Below, piece after piece: positions 1 through 11,472 of a DNA stretch of 64,000 nt (position 1 is its first letter; every line of letters begins with the position of its first letter). The notes beneath the pieces are model-generated. The model searched no databases. It was not told the origin of the DNA and was given only the letters and a program-made list of their open reading frames with translations. This DNA comes from Cristatella mucedo. Lineage: Eukaryota > Bryozoa > Phylactolaemata > Cristatellidae. The position numbers and the translations under genes are program-made. Where the stretch lies: contig WPIO01000007.1 in the NCBI GenBank assembly GCA_009760855.2, forward strand, positions 221,001 through 285,000. Direction: 5' to 3'.

Positions 1-109
1 CAGCAGAGCAGAAGCTTCTTTTGCCAACGGTTTTCAAGAGGAGAGTTCATGCATCGTCCTTGGGGACATAAGGAGCCTGAGACAAGGATGCTGTAGTTAA
101 GCTAGGCAT

Positions 110-205
110 CCGAGGGCCGTGGCAGGCCTTGTGGGTCAAAGAAAGAATTTCACTTTATATCTCCTCTAAACAACCAGGAATCGGCTCCTTTGGCAAAGGA
201 GCCGC
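110..205 (-). repeat. LINE-B fragment (L2/CR1-like)
   Basis: The segment around GTGGCAGGCCTTGTGGGTCA resembles the 3' coding part of the longer LINE-B copy near 22.65-22.74 kb, in the same orientation. It is diverged and short, and lies downstream of the last visible POLR3G exon. Confidence 0.55.
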
Positions 206-339
206 GAGACTGAATTGCTTGGATTTATTAGTCAACCTGGTTGCCTAGCTAAGCAGTTGAGCAATACGCACGAGCACAGCATAGCATTACGCATTAAAGA
301 AATATGAGCATGGACATACAAAAAATCCAAGGTGATCAC

Positions 340-480
340 CTCTTCAACTTCTTCGTCTTCATACTCTTCTTCCTCATCCTCGTCATCGCCCTCCTCTTCG
401 GCTTCTTTCTTCTTTTTGCTCTCGTTAGCATCTGCTGCTTCTTCATCTTCACTTTGCTGTTCATCTGTCTTGTCCAAGTC
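340..480 (-). CDS. POLR3G: POLR3G coding exon 4 (acidic region; 3' limit uncertain)
   Basis: The acceptor is TGTGCTAG. The exon encodes DLDKTDEQQSEDEEAADANE and continues into a run of Glu, Asp and Lys, matching the acidic C-terminal half of RPC7. The donor placed at 339 (GTGATC) is weak. The next GTATGT lies 20 bp further on and would add a few non-acidic residues, so the exon end is uncertain by about 20 bp. Confidence 0.7.
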
Positions 481-3400
481 CTAGCACAGAGCAAGAGAAA
501 AACTGGTGATTACAATAGAAAAGCTTTTGATTACTTTAACTAACAGGTAACGGCTGCTCGATGCATGACTACAGGTTTTACATTACCTGCGATACTAAGG
601 AAATACTTATTGCAAGAGAGACCTGAGTTTCAAAATCCACAAGGACCCAGCGATGACATAATAGCCTGCAGAACAACGATATCATATTTGGACAAGGGCC
701 TAAAAGTGGCTTCGGATCCCACCTCCGTGTCCTATGCAGGTGTACTGAAGCAAGCAGTAGTTCGAAAGGTACACCCACATCACTGCATACAAAATGAAGC
801 ATTTCAACCATGGCAGAAAGCACGGCAGTACAAAGCACATAGATAGATGACTGGCGTTGATCTTGATTTAAGATAAAAATTTTGAAGCAGCACCCTGGCA
901 CCTTTCAGGAAAAGACATTTGGTAGCAACCGAAATCCGAGTGTATCCACACTCTATCACAGCCAGCTGTCAATTAACAATAACATCACTGAGGCAATCTC
1001 GTGCACAAAGAGACTGCTTGAGTCTAAATAGAAACATCAAAACGTAGAAAATAAGAAATATCCACTATATATAAAACGATTGATGGCCGTCTGCAAGGAG
1101 ACTGCGAGCAGAAAATGTTTGAGTCTAGGGGGAGTGGTAGAATGACCTCTGGTTTGCCTGGCCAGTGCTCTGCTGATTGAGCTATCAAAACTGTTTCTCA
1201 TCTTCCTCTCATCAGGGTAGACAGACCACTACACTGCTATTAATGAGATGGAAACCTAAAGTCTGCCCCATAATACCATCATCAAACCTCAAGGTCGGCA
1301 CAACACATTCTCGCGATAACGTTAATTTCCTTTAGCACAGCCCAATCCTGCTCGACGAACACCGAAAAGACAAAGTGGTATCTCAGTGGCTAGCCAACAA
1401 AATATATTTCTTTCAGAGCAAAACTAAATGCCAAGAGCTGCAACTAATATTCAAGCTATCAGACCGTATAAATGTTCGTAAGCATATAGCTATGCCAGAT
1501 ACCCCTCCCCCTGTTGCAAGAGTTTACCGACTCAAAGGATTAAACCAGTCTTGACCCTCAGTAAAACACAAGCAACAGGAAGCAGGTAGCACGTGAGGTG
1601 GTGCTTTGGTGTCATTAAGATGCATCAGAAATATCACTGCAATGAATTGCAAGACTTGGCTACACACAGAAAGTCTTGGCACGTCGATGCTACCGCTGAC
1701 AAAAAAAAGAACAGCATGTTTGTAAACTACAATGCAACCAAAGGCCATCTGTTGTTGCACTGGGCACCGCAAAAGAGTTTCACCTCCAGTGGAGAGCGAT
1801 CCAGTAATCCCCGAGTTACCATTGCTGTGCTATAACAATTGAGCTACCAAAACTCCTTTAACACAGTGGTGCTAAACAAAGGGCTTTAAAGCCTCAGCAT
1901 TAAATTTCTTGTCATTTGTTCGAGCCGAAGCTAGCTTTACTAAATGCGTAAATTCGTATGCTAATAATTCCAATTCTTTGGTGCCAAGCAGCAACAATTG
2001 TGCCTGCTATGGTCGGCGACGGCCTGCCAGTGAATCAGCTGCACGACTTATGCAAGTTCCGGCAAGCAGGGAAAACCGCAAGTGGCACAATGCATTTATA
2101 TTTAGAAAATATAATTTAATGCAACTAATAAAAAGGCTATACCTTAAGAAAGCACGATGTGAATGACCCTATTTTGGGCATTCGTGATGCACGTGTAACA
2201 AATAATGATTAAATATTTTACTGATTGTATACTGGTAACAAGAGCTTAAGGTCACGTATCAATTCAGCTGCTCATGGGTTGCCAAGGACCCTGTGTTAGG
2301 TGCCAAATGGATGATGGTCCCGATAGCTCAATCGATAATCAACTGAATCGGTACTGTGGCGATTTTGGGCGATTCCCCACTGAAGGCAAAGTTTTCACAG
2401 GACTTTTAAAAGTTTTTTCATTTAGAGAGCCTCGGTCACTCAGCATTTTGAAGAAATATGGCCTCATTCACAGACAAGGATGCATAGTGCTGACCTTGTG
2501 CCTAGCCTGACACTTTTGGAGCACCCTGCATGTTGCCGTCTTGCCTCGAGAACCATTCTCACGGTCCTGATAAGATCTTTGAGGATCATTTTAAAAGAAG
2601 CTACTGCAGCTTTTTCTGGGTTAAGAGAGTAAGCTCCATATGGCGTGAAAGATCTAATAAATATTAAAATCAGAAGTGACCATGTTCCTGATTCTGAGAA
2701 AGACATGGCTCTAACGGCATAGATCCTTAAAGCAGCAGTGCAAGTAGCAAGCTCACAAAAACAAATATGCAGCAAAAGTGGGCAACTTGAAAGTGTTACG
2801 TGATGTAAGTCTTCGTTGGCACACCTTAATGGCATCCAGTGTCGCCACATCAGCTAGCTTGCGTTTCTTCCGTGCTGCACCACCACCACCACTGGCATCA
2901 GCCTTTAGGACTTTCTTCCTCTTTTTTAATGGCTTCAGTTCCTGCGGCAACCGAGTCCAGTCTGGCAGAACAAAACGGTCTGATTAAAGTCTGCAAACGG
3001 GACACCTGCTCAAAACTAAACGCAATAGAAAGCCATTGTAGCACAATCAGAAGCATTGAGCTAACAGCCAAAATAAAAATTAGAGCAAATCTGTTGCCAT
3101 GATTCATAGCAAACTTGTGCATTATCCCACTATTTCTCATCTTAGAAAGGCATCACACTACAAGCCTGCTCAATGGTATTTGTTTCAGCGCAGTACTACG
3201 TCAAGGCAGCCACAAAAGCCGTGTTTCAAGCACACTGCTTCGGACACGGCGTCCTTTTCGCTAGTCAACTGCAATCCTACCAGACAGACAAAACAAATTT
3301 TGCAAGATCAAGAATTGACTGCTCGACAAAACCAAGCGCTTTTACCCTCTAAGAAGGCGAGTGTCACTGACAAGTTTTCTTTTAGCTTTGTTCCACTTTT

Positions 3401-6400
3401 TTGCTTGATTCCATTCCATTCCATGTCACGCGATGGCCAGGTGCCATCAACCATGCTCACCTCTTATTGAGTTCCTTGGGGTCTGAGCTTGGTTCACTGC
3501 TGTTCTCCAGACAACCAGTGCCTCGCCAGCAGGTAACTCTAACTCAATGGGTTGGCTATCTCTGCTAGGCAGACGACATCTACATGTATTAATATTTCGG
3601 GCCATCCATTTCAGCTTCGGTGGCTAAAGACTACACACACTACTGTCCCAAACCCAGCTACCCTGGATGACGGCCAACTTTCTTTAAACTGACGACTATC
3701 AAACTGACTCATAGGAAAAGATCAACATAAGTCAAGGTCGGCTGATTAAACAGCCTCGTTTATACATCGGCATAAAATTGTCGGCAAGTTCTCAGAAGCT
3801 AGGACATGCTGAAATGTAACGCCTGCATTGAAAGCACTCAGCCTAACCCTGGCAAATTCTTGCCCTGAAACCTTGAAAACAAAATGTAAGGCTAAAGTCT
3901 GAATCCAATTGTCACGAGTCTAGCCGACCTTTGATGGGAGGGGGTTACCTAGCAAGCAGCAAAGAAACTCAACAATGGCAACTGGGCAGGTCTTTCCTGA
4001 CAGCATCTCTTCGTCGGCTGCCAAAAGAGAGTTTTAGCCGAGGCTCATTTCCGCATTCGAAATAAGGCTTCTTTATCCTAAGCTCGGCGTGTGGTCTGTG
4101 GTGCTACAAACAATCTTGCACCATTACCGAGTCTTATTCTTGGCTGGATAAAACGGAATGCCAAAATACATGGCAATGGCTACAGAATCAGTTCTGTGCT
4201 ACTAGTTCTATGTTTAAGCGGTCGTGTGTTTTAGGGTTTTTTGAACACGCTAAGAAAAAATCGATTCTGGCTGTGCATGAATACATTCACAATCCTTCTC
4301 AAAAGTTTAGTTCAACCACTACAAAAGCAAGATTTGGTGAAACGGAGCAGGAGATCCAAGCGCAGCCACAGGATCCAGTAAACCGTGACGCAGTGAAGCA
4401 GTCAAAGTGGAATTGCTGTTGCTTGTAGTTAATGCATTCCGTGTCAAAATTGCAAAAATCCCATAAAAGTGGCCTTTTGAAGGACTGGCAAGCTCGCGAT
4501 TTTTGGCATTTTGCTCGGAGCGAGCTTTTGTATGTCGACGCAGATACTGGGCATGAAGGGAAGGTTTTCCCTTAGTTTACTCAGAATGTTTTCCCTTACT
4601 GCCAACAGAGGGCCAGCTCGCTTTGGTGCCTAGTCCAACATGCCTAGGACGTCACCGCTTGACAGCACCACGAAAGTACGAGTGCAGGTCTTGCATGAAA
4701 TGGGCCAAAGCAACCGGGAAGTGGTACGGACTCTTAAAATCAGCTAAAGAGTGGTGAGCTACAATCTCGTAAAGCTTAACACCCACGGAAGTATGACTAG
4801 CAGACCGTGCTCCAGTAGGCCAAGGACGACGACCCGGCAGGACGACCTTCACCTGAATATGCTGGCTCTTCCGTGAGGGAAGGCATCACTCCGGGAGCTG
4901 TCTCAGTCGCTGGCGTCCAAAACTAGTGCAGTCATAAGCGTACAGACAGTGCGCCGGGGGGGGGGGGCGTTCCAGGCATAGCATATTGACAAAGGTCGCC
5001 TAGCGCAAGCCTTTGCTTACCCAGCAACACAGAAGAGATCGTCTCAGATGGACCCGGCAACATGCACACTACACGGCAGATGGCTGGGGTCAAGTTTTAT
5101 GGACCGAAGAGTCGAATTTCATGCTTTTTTATTACAGCAAACAAGAGAACACACATAAGTCAGTGAAAAGATGAGAAGTATCACCTACTGTCTTCTGCCA
5201 AGAGTGAAATTTAGTGGCAGAAGAGTCATGGTTTAGAGTTTTTACAGCTACTCCAGTTTTGGAAAGCTGCACAGTATTTAGGGACTTGTGGATCTGCACA
5301 TGTACCTCGATCTGAATGCTGGGGTTCCAAGTGCTAGAGCTCTTCCGGGGAAAGCATAAGCAAAAGCTGCTAAAAGGTTCCTCACTGAAGTAGCTGTAAA
5401 GAGTCGTGAGTAGGCTGAGTTAGTTGTCTGACCTTGATGCCATTGAGCACATTTGGGATAGATTGGAGTGTTGTCAAATGCAGTATCTGCTATGACTCCG
5501 TAAGAGCTGCTCAGCTGGCAGCAGTATTACCAGGTAATATTACCCCAGAGACTTGTAAGAGGTTTGTGGACACTATGCCCTGATATACAAGAGATATTAT
5601 TAAAAACCATAGAGACCTGAGTTCCTATCAATTATTTGCCCTGAAAGTAAATATCTCCACTGGTGCAAGATATGAAGCATGCATGCGGTAAATAGTGTGC
5701 GAAATTGATGAATTCTTCGGTGTGCTTATTTGAAAGCCATGAGCCGGCACCAGTTTGGCATCGTCAAACTGGGTGGAAGACTTTTGAGAAGGAGTTTATG
5801 TACACACAGCCATAAAAAATGCGCACGAATGCCCGACCTGCCGATTATACCGATTTTGAGACTGAGATCCAAAAGCAAACAGTAGCTAATAAAAAACGTA
5901 TTCACTTGTCTAGCGCCTTAAAAGGATTTGATCTCTATCCACGAGCTTTACAAACGCCCCGAGGCTCGAGCTCGCGACTTTGGTCGCTAGAGGCAAGCAC
6001 CTTACCCCGCGATCAAACCAGATTAGCATAGCCTCTGCTGCTTTTTGTTATCATCATCCTTTTCTAACCAAGGCTCTCCACAACTTTGTTATTGATGCTT
6101 TGCCTTTATTGGCTTTATCAGTTTGCATCACCGGCTTGGCCAACATGAGATCTCCTGTGCCTTATTTTAGACAGGCAGAGTTTGCTTAAAATGGGTGCGC
6201 ATAACAAAATTGCTCTAGACTTTGCTGACTTGTTGGTATAAGATATAACAAAAGTTCTAAAGTACATAGCATTGCTTTTACAGCCTCCGAGTTACTGACA
6301 TGTTAAGAACGTGCAAACTGGAAGTAAAATTTGAGGAACTGCCTTCGGTATTCCGAAAATGACACAAACCTTAAAACCTAGCCCTACAGATGACTTCGTG

Positions 6401-9400
6401 TTCTTGTCCCTCCCCCTCGCACGCACGCACGCACACACACACAGATTTAGTATCCATCGATACGGCAATTGCCGAATCAGAATATACCCTACCCCGATTT
6501 CCTGGATAGTATCTAATTACTCTCTTGAGTTGTTTCCCAGGTGAAAGCTATGTGTGTACACTTCACCATAGGTCTCGGGTTTGAATCCTACAGCAGGCAA
6601 TCCTTTATTGCCGCAGGTAATAGCACTAAGGATCGTCTGCTGCTACACACAAAAAAGATGATGAACAAGCCAAAGTTTAGCCTTTGCTTAATTTAGGTTT
6701 TGATAACTCTTAGGACAATCGGTCCAACTTTTAGATTTATTCTTCGACAGGAGTGAATGTACATACTGCAATGTACCTTTACTGGCAAGTAGCTTTGCCT
6801 GTCTAGATGCCATATAAATCGTGCCCGTGCTGGTATGAGCCCCAAAAGAATAAATATCAATGCACACCCTGCATATAATTAAAAAATATATAATTCATTT
6901 ATATAGCACCCTAAGAGAACTTGTTCTCTATTCAGGCGCTTCACATATGCCTCGGTGCTCGAGCCCACGACCCCAGTCAGATCTTGGTCAGGGCGAGAGC
7001 ACCTAAACCGCTAGACCAAACCAGCTCTCTGCAGCATGAATGCTTGCCGAGCAGAAGCGAATGCTATGTCGGTAGCCGTTATCCCAGTAACACAATACTC
7101 AGCCGGTTCGGCTTCCCACGGCACATGTTACACGGCAAACGTTACTTCCCACGGCACACGGCACCTTGTTGGCAAATAAAATAGCCGAAAAGGCGCACGA
7201 ATGGTGGCTCTGAGCGCGACTCATCCTGAGCGAAAAGCTCCCCCAAGTCTTGAGCTCTCACAATCAGCGCGCGCTCATCGTGTACACATTGCCTAGCTGC
7301 CGATCCCAGCTGCTCTTTTCCCATCTATTTAATTCACTTCTCACTTAACCTGTTTCAGCTGAGCTAATTTACCTTTCCTTTGTCGTGCTGGATGTACTGC
7401 CTAAGCCTTTGGATGCACACCAAAAGCCACACAGACTTCAACCTGCTGTGGACAGCATGATAGCATGCAATGTAATGTTATGTAGTGTATCTGTGTCTGC
7501 AACTCCACAAAGCCACAAAGACTATGTGGGGGGTATGCATGAGAGTTTTCTACAGTGCACTCAAAGCGTGAGCAACTTTCGGTACATATGACACTTGTTC
7601 ACAGTTCTCACGGTCTGCCGGTGCTATAACAACCATTCGAAACGGCTATTGGGTCGAATGCAGGAGTCGCTTCCGAGCAGCAAAAACGGCTCACTCGTAG
7701 ATTTTTCAAAACCGGCAGGAAAAACAAGACTGCAGCATGCACCAGTTGTTACTAATAAAACTAGGATATTTGAGGTTACAACTTCATTTCCCAGGGTGCT
7801 TGGATGGTTCAGACCAGCACTGCATAAATAATGTATGCACGTGACTCACACACAGGTACGGGTACACACTAAATATACGGTGCAGGTACGAAAAACGCAT
7901 GCACATCTAAAATGTATAAAGTCAATAGGAAAACCTAAAATTCTCCACTTTTGTTTCCTTACGATATACATAAAGTCCTGTAGAAACAGTTCTACTTTCT
8001 CCTTTGTTGGCGGCAGAAAACGAAAACCAATAGCAATATGCAGGCATTAAAAAGAATGGGTTGAGATTATGCTATGGAAGAAACCAGCAGTGTTGATTTT
8101 TTCGAAAAAGCATACTTGGCACATCTAGAATATCTTAGTGCACATTTTTTATGGCACTAAAACACATTACCCGTAGAAAATGCAAGTGTCATGGAGCCAG
8201 ACGCTTAAAAAATCAACAAAACATTCTAATTTTGATTGTTTTTCGAATCTATAAGGTAAACCAAGATTACAACTTGCACCAAATGCCAAGTGCAAAAAAT
8301 GCAACTTAAAATATAATTATGCACATGCAGAAGAGCTGGTTCCCTAACGTGATTTTGAATCAATCAAGAACTCAGCTGCATAACTAGTCTGCTACTCATT
8401 ACAGGGCATGCTTGCCAATAAGGACATTGGCCAGTTCTCAGAAGCCTACAATCTCAGCCCAAATGTTTCTCAAGCAAATAATGAATCAACATAACATTTG
8501 CACTCACATAAACAGGAATTGAATACAGCACGCTGTGGTTCAAGGTAGAGTTTCGAGTCCTCCTGTGGTCGCTCCTATATTGACCACTGAAGCGGTGGTG
8601 AGCCCCAAAGGTCCACTATGTAAATGAGACGGTTAAATCAGATCTCCTTATTTGAGGCAGCTGAAGCCTGCGCCAATGCTGCATCACTTTATGGTCCGAT
8701 AGGCTTCGTAAAGCAGCCTTGGCAAGTAGTTTGTCTGTCTTATAATTCCAGCACTGCCCCCCCCCCAGGTTTTCCTTATCCCAATTGTTGGTCGCAAGAG
8801 TATATTCAATCGCGACTGCTTACTTTTGCTCCTTCAATCGAGGCTATATCAAATGTCTCCCTGGCTTAACTGGTAGCATTTGCCCTGCCTTATGTGCTGC
8901 CTTCGCATGTCACAGGCTCCAAGCACCAAGCAATGTGATGCAAAAGAAGCGCACCACTCACACGACCCATACTAAGTGCAGCAAAAAAGTGGACTACGTG
9001 CACAACAACTCACAGCGCATCGGGGCATTTACTAGAGCACCAGGCAGCACATAGGTGCACTTGCTATCCTTTGGTAACAGTAGCTTTAGTAGTCTAAGCC
9101 AAGGGGTAAAGCACTCACGCTTCATAATCCAGATCGTGGGTTTGAGTCATGCAGCAGGCAATTCTGTATTGCCCACTGCAAGCTGCATGGGGATAGCCGA
9201 CGCTGTTAATCAGCTAAACTTGAATTTATGGTCAAAACTAGATAATGCGTCAATGCATACCTGGCCGAAATTCATCACCGGCTTGAGCTAGTTTGTACTT
9301 GTCGGAGTATCGCTCAATATCTCTTTTCTTGACAGCGGCCTTGACAAAATGCGAAGACTCTTGAGCACTACCTCGGAATTCTTGCTTAAGTGCAAGCATA

Positions 9401-10081
9401 TAGCTATATTCGCCGCCAACTTCCAGCGGTATGGCTTTGTACTGCAACGGCTAGAAAACATCCACGCAACCTTGCCGTGCTGTGATAAATGAGCAGGCTT
9501 TACTAGGCAGCTTCTTACAACTGACTTGACTTGTTAGCACACAATTAAATCCGAAAAAGCAACCTGGCAGACTGGAATCTCAGCTCTCAGCCCCAGGTAT
9601 ATATTGATTTTCTGTTCAGCCAATTAATCATAAATACATGCACGTTTGTGCACCGCAAAATTAATGGTTCTGTCATCAACAACGCCACTACTGGGAATTT
9701 GTTCACGTGGCGTAAGACAAGCAATCATATGGCCTCCAGCGCCGAAGAGGCTGATGAGACACGATTGCGGCAAAACTGACCAAGCAGAACGTATTCATAC
9801 GCTCTACGCCACGTCGCCGAAAATTTTCCGGATGGTAGAATATAAATGTCGGGCGCTTAACCGTAAATACGTGGAGCCGTTTTAGCTTATGAATGAGCAC
9901 AACAATAAAAATGAATTGGACATGCAAAAGTCAACAATATTGGCTGGAAACTCACCGGATATAATGGAGGTGGCTGATAAATTGCAGTTGGCACGCCTTC
10001 TCCTCGGCCTATACCCAAAGAGTCAAGATTAAAAGAAAGTCCGCGCCCAGCGCCTCCTCGACCGCGGCCGCGTCCTCCCAT
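340..10081 (-). CDS. POLR3G: RNA polymerase III subunit RPC7 (POLR3G/POLR3GL), 3'-partial, 4 exons visible
   Basis: RPC7 is part of the RPC3-RPC6-RPC7 subcomplex of nuclear RNA polymerase III, which acts in initiation at tRNA and 5S genes. Coding exons on the minus strand are 10081-9956, 9450-9261, 2979-2825 and 480 to about 340; they splice in frame with GT..AG introns and give about 204 residues. Landmarks match the family in order: a Gly/Arg-rich N-terminus (MGGRGRGRGG), the QPPPLYP segment, EYSYMLALKQEFR, RDIERYSDKY, LPDWTRLPQELKP, a basic KKRKK/RKKRK stretch and a long Glu/Asp-rich acidic region. Family members are about 220 aa and end in an acidic tail with a Tyr-containing motif; that last exon is not found between 1 and 339 and should lie beyond the window edge. 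POLR3G and POLR3GL paralogues cannot be told apart here, and invertebrates usually have one gene. The family call is firm; the 3' limit of exon 4 is not. Confidence 0.88.
481..2824 (-). other. POLR3G intron 3
   Basis: This 2.3-kb intron has no recognised coding sequence. Three short tRNA-like stretches with a TAGCTCAAT A-box-like core occur near 1131-1192 (-), 1788-1854 (-) and 2318-2385 (+); they are probably old SINE heads of a third family, too decayed to classify. Confidence 0.5.
2825..2979 (-). CDS. POLR3G: POLR3G coding exon 3
   Basis: The exon has an AATCAG acceptor. It encodes DRFVLPDWTRLPQELKP, the family's PDWxRLPxE motif, then a basic, Gly-containing stretch that looks like a nuclear localisation signal. 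The donor is GTGTGC and the phase is 0. The upstream intron is 6.3 kb. Confidence 0.85.
4780..5595 (+). pseudogene. Decayed Tc1/mariner-type transposase
   Basis: Frame-shifted plus-strand translation shows Tc1-like transposase pieces in the expected order: a GRPRTTT linker near 4.82 kb, RLRWTRQHAHYTADGWGQV then LWTEESNFMLF around 5.04-5.12 kb (family pattern RLxWAxxHxxWT...VLWSDESxF), and DLDAIEHIWDRLE around 5.43-5.47 kb (family pattern SPDLNPIEHLWD, with the second catalytic Asp). Many stops and frameshifts show it is dead. I could not define terminal inverted repeats. Confidence 0.7.
5905..6036 (-). repeat. SINE-D copy
   Basis: This diverged copy aligns along its length with the clearer one at 6888-7035, including the tail (GCGCCTT...GATCTCTATCC) and the tRNA-like head (GCTCGAGC...ACTTTGGTCG, CACCTTACCCCGCGATCAAACCA). 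Confidence 0.55.
6565..6655 (+). repeat. SINE-C fragment
   Basis: TCGGGTTTGAATCCTACAGC matches the tRNA B-box region, and CAGGCAATCCTTTATTGCCG the adjoining body, of the SINE-C copy at 25.82 kb. Confidence 0.55.
6888..7035 (-). repeat. SINE-D copy, tRNA-headed with LINE-A-like tail
   Basis: Read on the minus strand it has a tRNA-like head (TGGTCTAGCGGTTTAGGTGC as A-box region; GTGGGCTCGAGCACC as B-box region), then GAAGCGCCTGAATAGAGAAC and an AT-rich tail. Close relatives are at 15938-16080 and 17437-17596. Confidence 0.7.
7466..7590 (-). repeat. LINE-B 3' end
   Basis: GCAACTCCACAAAGCCACAA and AGACTATGTGGGGGGTATGC match the 3' end of the LINE-B copy at 22207 in the same orientation. Only the last 120 bp or so is present. 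Confidence 0.65.
8530..8645 (+). repeat. SINE-C copy, diverged
   Basis: It keeps the B-box region (TTTCGAGTCCTCCTGTGG), the GAAGCGGTGGTGAGCCCC body and the GGTTAAATCAGA 3' end typical of the family. Confidence 0.5.
9085..9222 (+). repeat. SINE-C copy
   Basis: GGGTAAAGCACTCACGCTTC and GATCGTGGGTTTGAGTCATG form the tRNA-like head, followed by GCAGGCAATTCTGTATTGCC and GGGGATAGCCGACGCTGTTA. It ends about 40 bp from POLR3G exon 2, inside intron 2. Confidence 0.65.
9261..9450 (-). CDS. POLR3G: POLR3G coding exon 2
   Basis: The exon follows a TTTTCTAG acceptor and is followed by a GTATGC donor. It encodes the conserved EYSYMLALKQEFR and RDIERYSDKY segments and leaves one base for the next exon. 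Confidence 0.88.
9956..10081 (-). CDS. POLR3G: POLR3G coding exon 1
   Basis: The start codon is at 10081-10079. The exon encodes 42 residues, from the Gly/Arg-rich N-terminus to QPPPLYP, and is followed by a GTGAGT donor. It ends in phase 0. Confidence 0.88.
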
Positions 10082-10108
10082 AGCTACGCCACAAGTACTG
10101 CCATGGGC

Positions 10109-10118
10109 GCCGCCATAT
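10109..10118 (-). promoter_or_regulatory. YY1-like site upstream of POLR3G ATG
   Basis: Read on the minus strand this is ATATGGCGGC, close to the YY1 consensus AANATGGCGGC that often lies just downstream of the start site of housekeeping genes. It is 28 bp upstream of the POLR3G start codon. This is a motif match only. Confidence 0.3.
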
Positions 10119-11472
10119 GCACAGAGCCTAACGATGAGAAAGAAGCTTGTTTTCGTACATATACATATTTATAGTTAGTATATCATTAAAAAATTGTTCA
10201 TTTTAAATAAAAACTCAAATATGGATTGTTACTGTTGCTGATTGACATAACTGACCCGATTTTGGGGGTTGGTGGAAGTAGCAGACGTTAAGCAGCTGGC
10301 ATCCCTGGCCGTTTTTCCGAAAGGTCCTCTGTGAGCTCTTCCCGTTCGCTCGTAACGGTGCTAGTCCTGCCGACGCGCGACAAATACTAGTGAGCTTGGG
10401 CCAGTAAACATGGCTAAGAGTCAGAGGTGCTATGTGAATGCACTTAGCCATTCCGACGGTAGCAGAGCTCGGCCGCAATAGAGAGCGCTTTCGCTCTGAG
10501 TAACTGGTCCATACGCGTAGCGTAGAGCAGTCCATTCGGCGGCCACTTATGGCTGTATGTGGCCAGCAGCAGTCATTTCGTACAAACTCTAATAAAAACA
10601 TAAAGCGCTGTAGTTCGAATGTATGCAGGCTCCTCTGATGAGCCTGTGATGTGGCATGGACACTGGCCGGTAACCCGCCGGTGGCCAGATGGTGGATTCA
10701 CCGTCAGGATCGGCCGGTGCACAGTTGTGGTCCTCGATGAATCATCGGGGTCAACCATGGGACTTGGGCAGTCGAGGAGTGGGAGTCGAGTGGGAGAAGG
10801 GGGCGAAGGGAACCGTGCGTCCTTCGGCTCCGTGCCTTGCGAAATAAACTGTTGGCGTTGTTCATCGGCTGGCTCTCTGATGTGCGAACCAAACTACAAG
10901 CGCAACTGCCTGACTTTAACTAAGTTAGGATTTTAGTAGCGTCGGGTCCGAGATCAGAAACCATGAGTAATATATCGGCGTTTTTTATCTGGCTGCTGCA
11001 GCAGGCCGTAGTTTTACTGCCGCTCCTTAAATTAAGGCTGGTGTCAATCAAAATATATAATGGAACATGGTACAACCAGCTAGGCCTTTGATTTTTAATT
11101 TATCCGCAATAATGAGTTAATAAACGTATCCAGTTTTTCCGAGGAGGTTTCAATATGAGACCGATGGAGCTTTCAAGGGTATCGCGGACAACATTTAATG
11201 AGCTCTTTTAAAGACAAATCCAACTGTATTTGCCTCCCTCAAAGTGCAAGCTAGTCTAAACTGCGTTATTGGCATTACGCTGAAGCTATCAAGCCACGAG
11301 TTGGCCTCGGACTGTGTCGTTATGCGTTATATTCTACTCGATTTTAGTCGCAATTCGGCGTCGGCTCTGGGGTACTAGTTCCGCGCAGATTTCTCCTTCG
11401 CACCAGTCTCGTTTTATCGTGCGTTCTTTGCGTTACTGGCGTAGTAAGACCTTGCGGCGCCCGGGGACAAAG
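10119..11472. other. Intergenic stretch, no recognised gene
   Basis: This region lies upstream of POLR3G and downstream (on the minus strand) of the hAT remnant. Open frames are short and unconvincing. A GC-richer patch at 10.64-10.90 kb with AATAAA at about 10841 could be a solo LTR, but I found no paired LTR. Confidence 0.5.

Larger units (their letters stand above)
2980..9260 (-). other. POLR3G intron 2, repeat-rich
   Basis: This 6.3-kb intron holds a Tc1-like transposase remnant (about 4.78-5.59 kb), two SINE-D copies, three SINE-C copies and a LINE-B 3' end, each listed separately. I recognise nothing between about 3.1 and 4.6 kb or between 7.6 and 8.5 kb. Confidence 0.6.

Noticed and set aside
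304-543. 79-aa Phe/Leu-rich plus-strand ORF resembling a membrane protein
   Set aside because: It is the antisense of the acidic POLR3G exon 4; Glu/Lys codons read backwards as Phe/Leu.
10640-10900. Solo LTR
   Set aside because: An AATAAA in a GC-richer patch was suggestive, but no second copy, TG..CA ends or target duplication could be seen.
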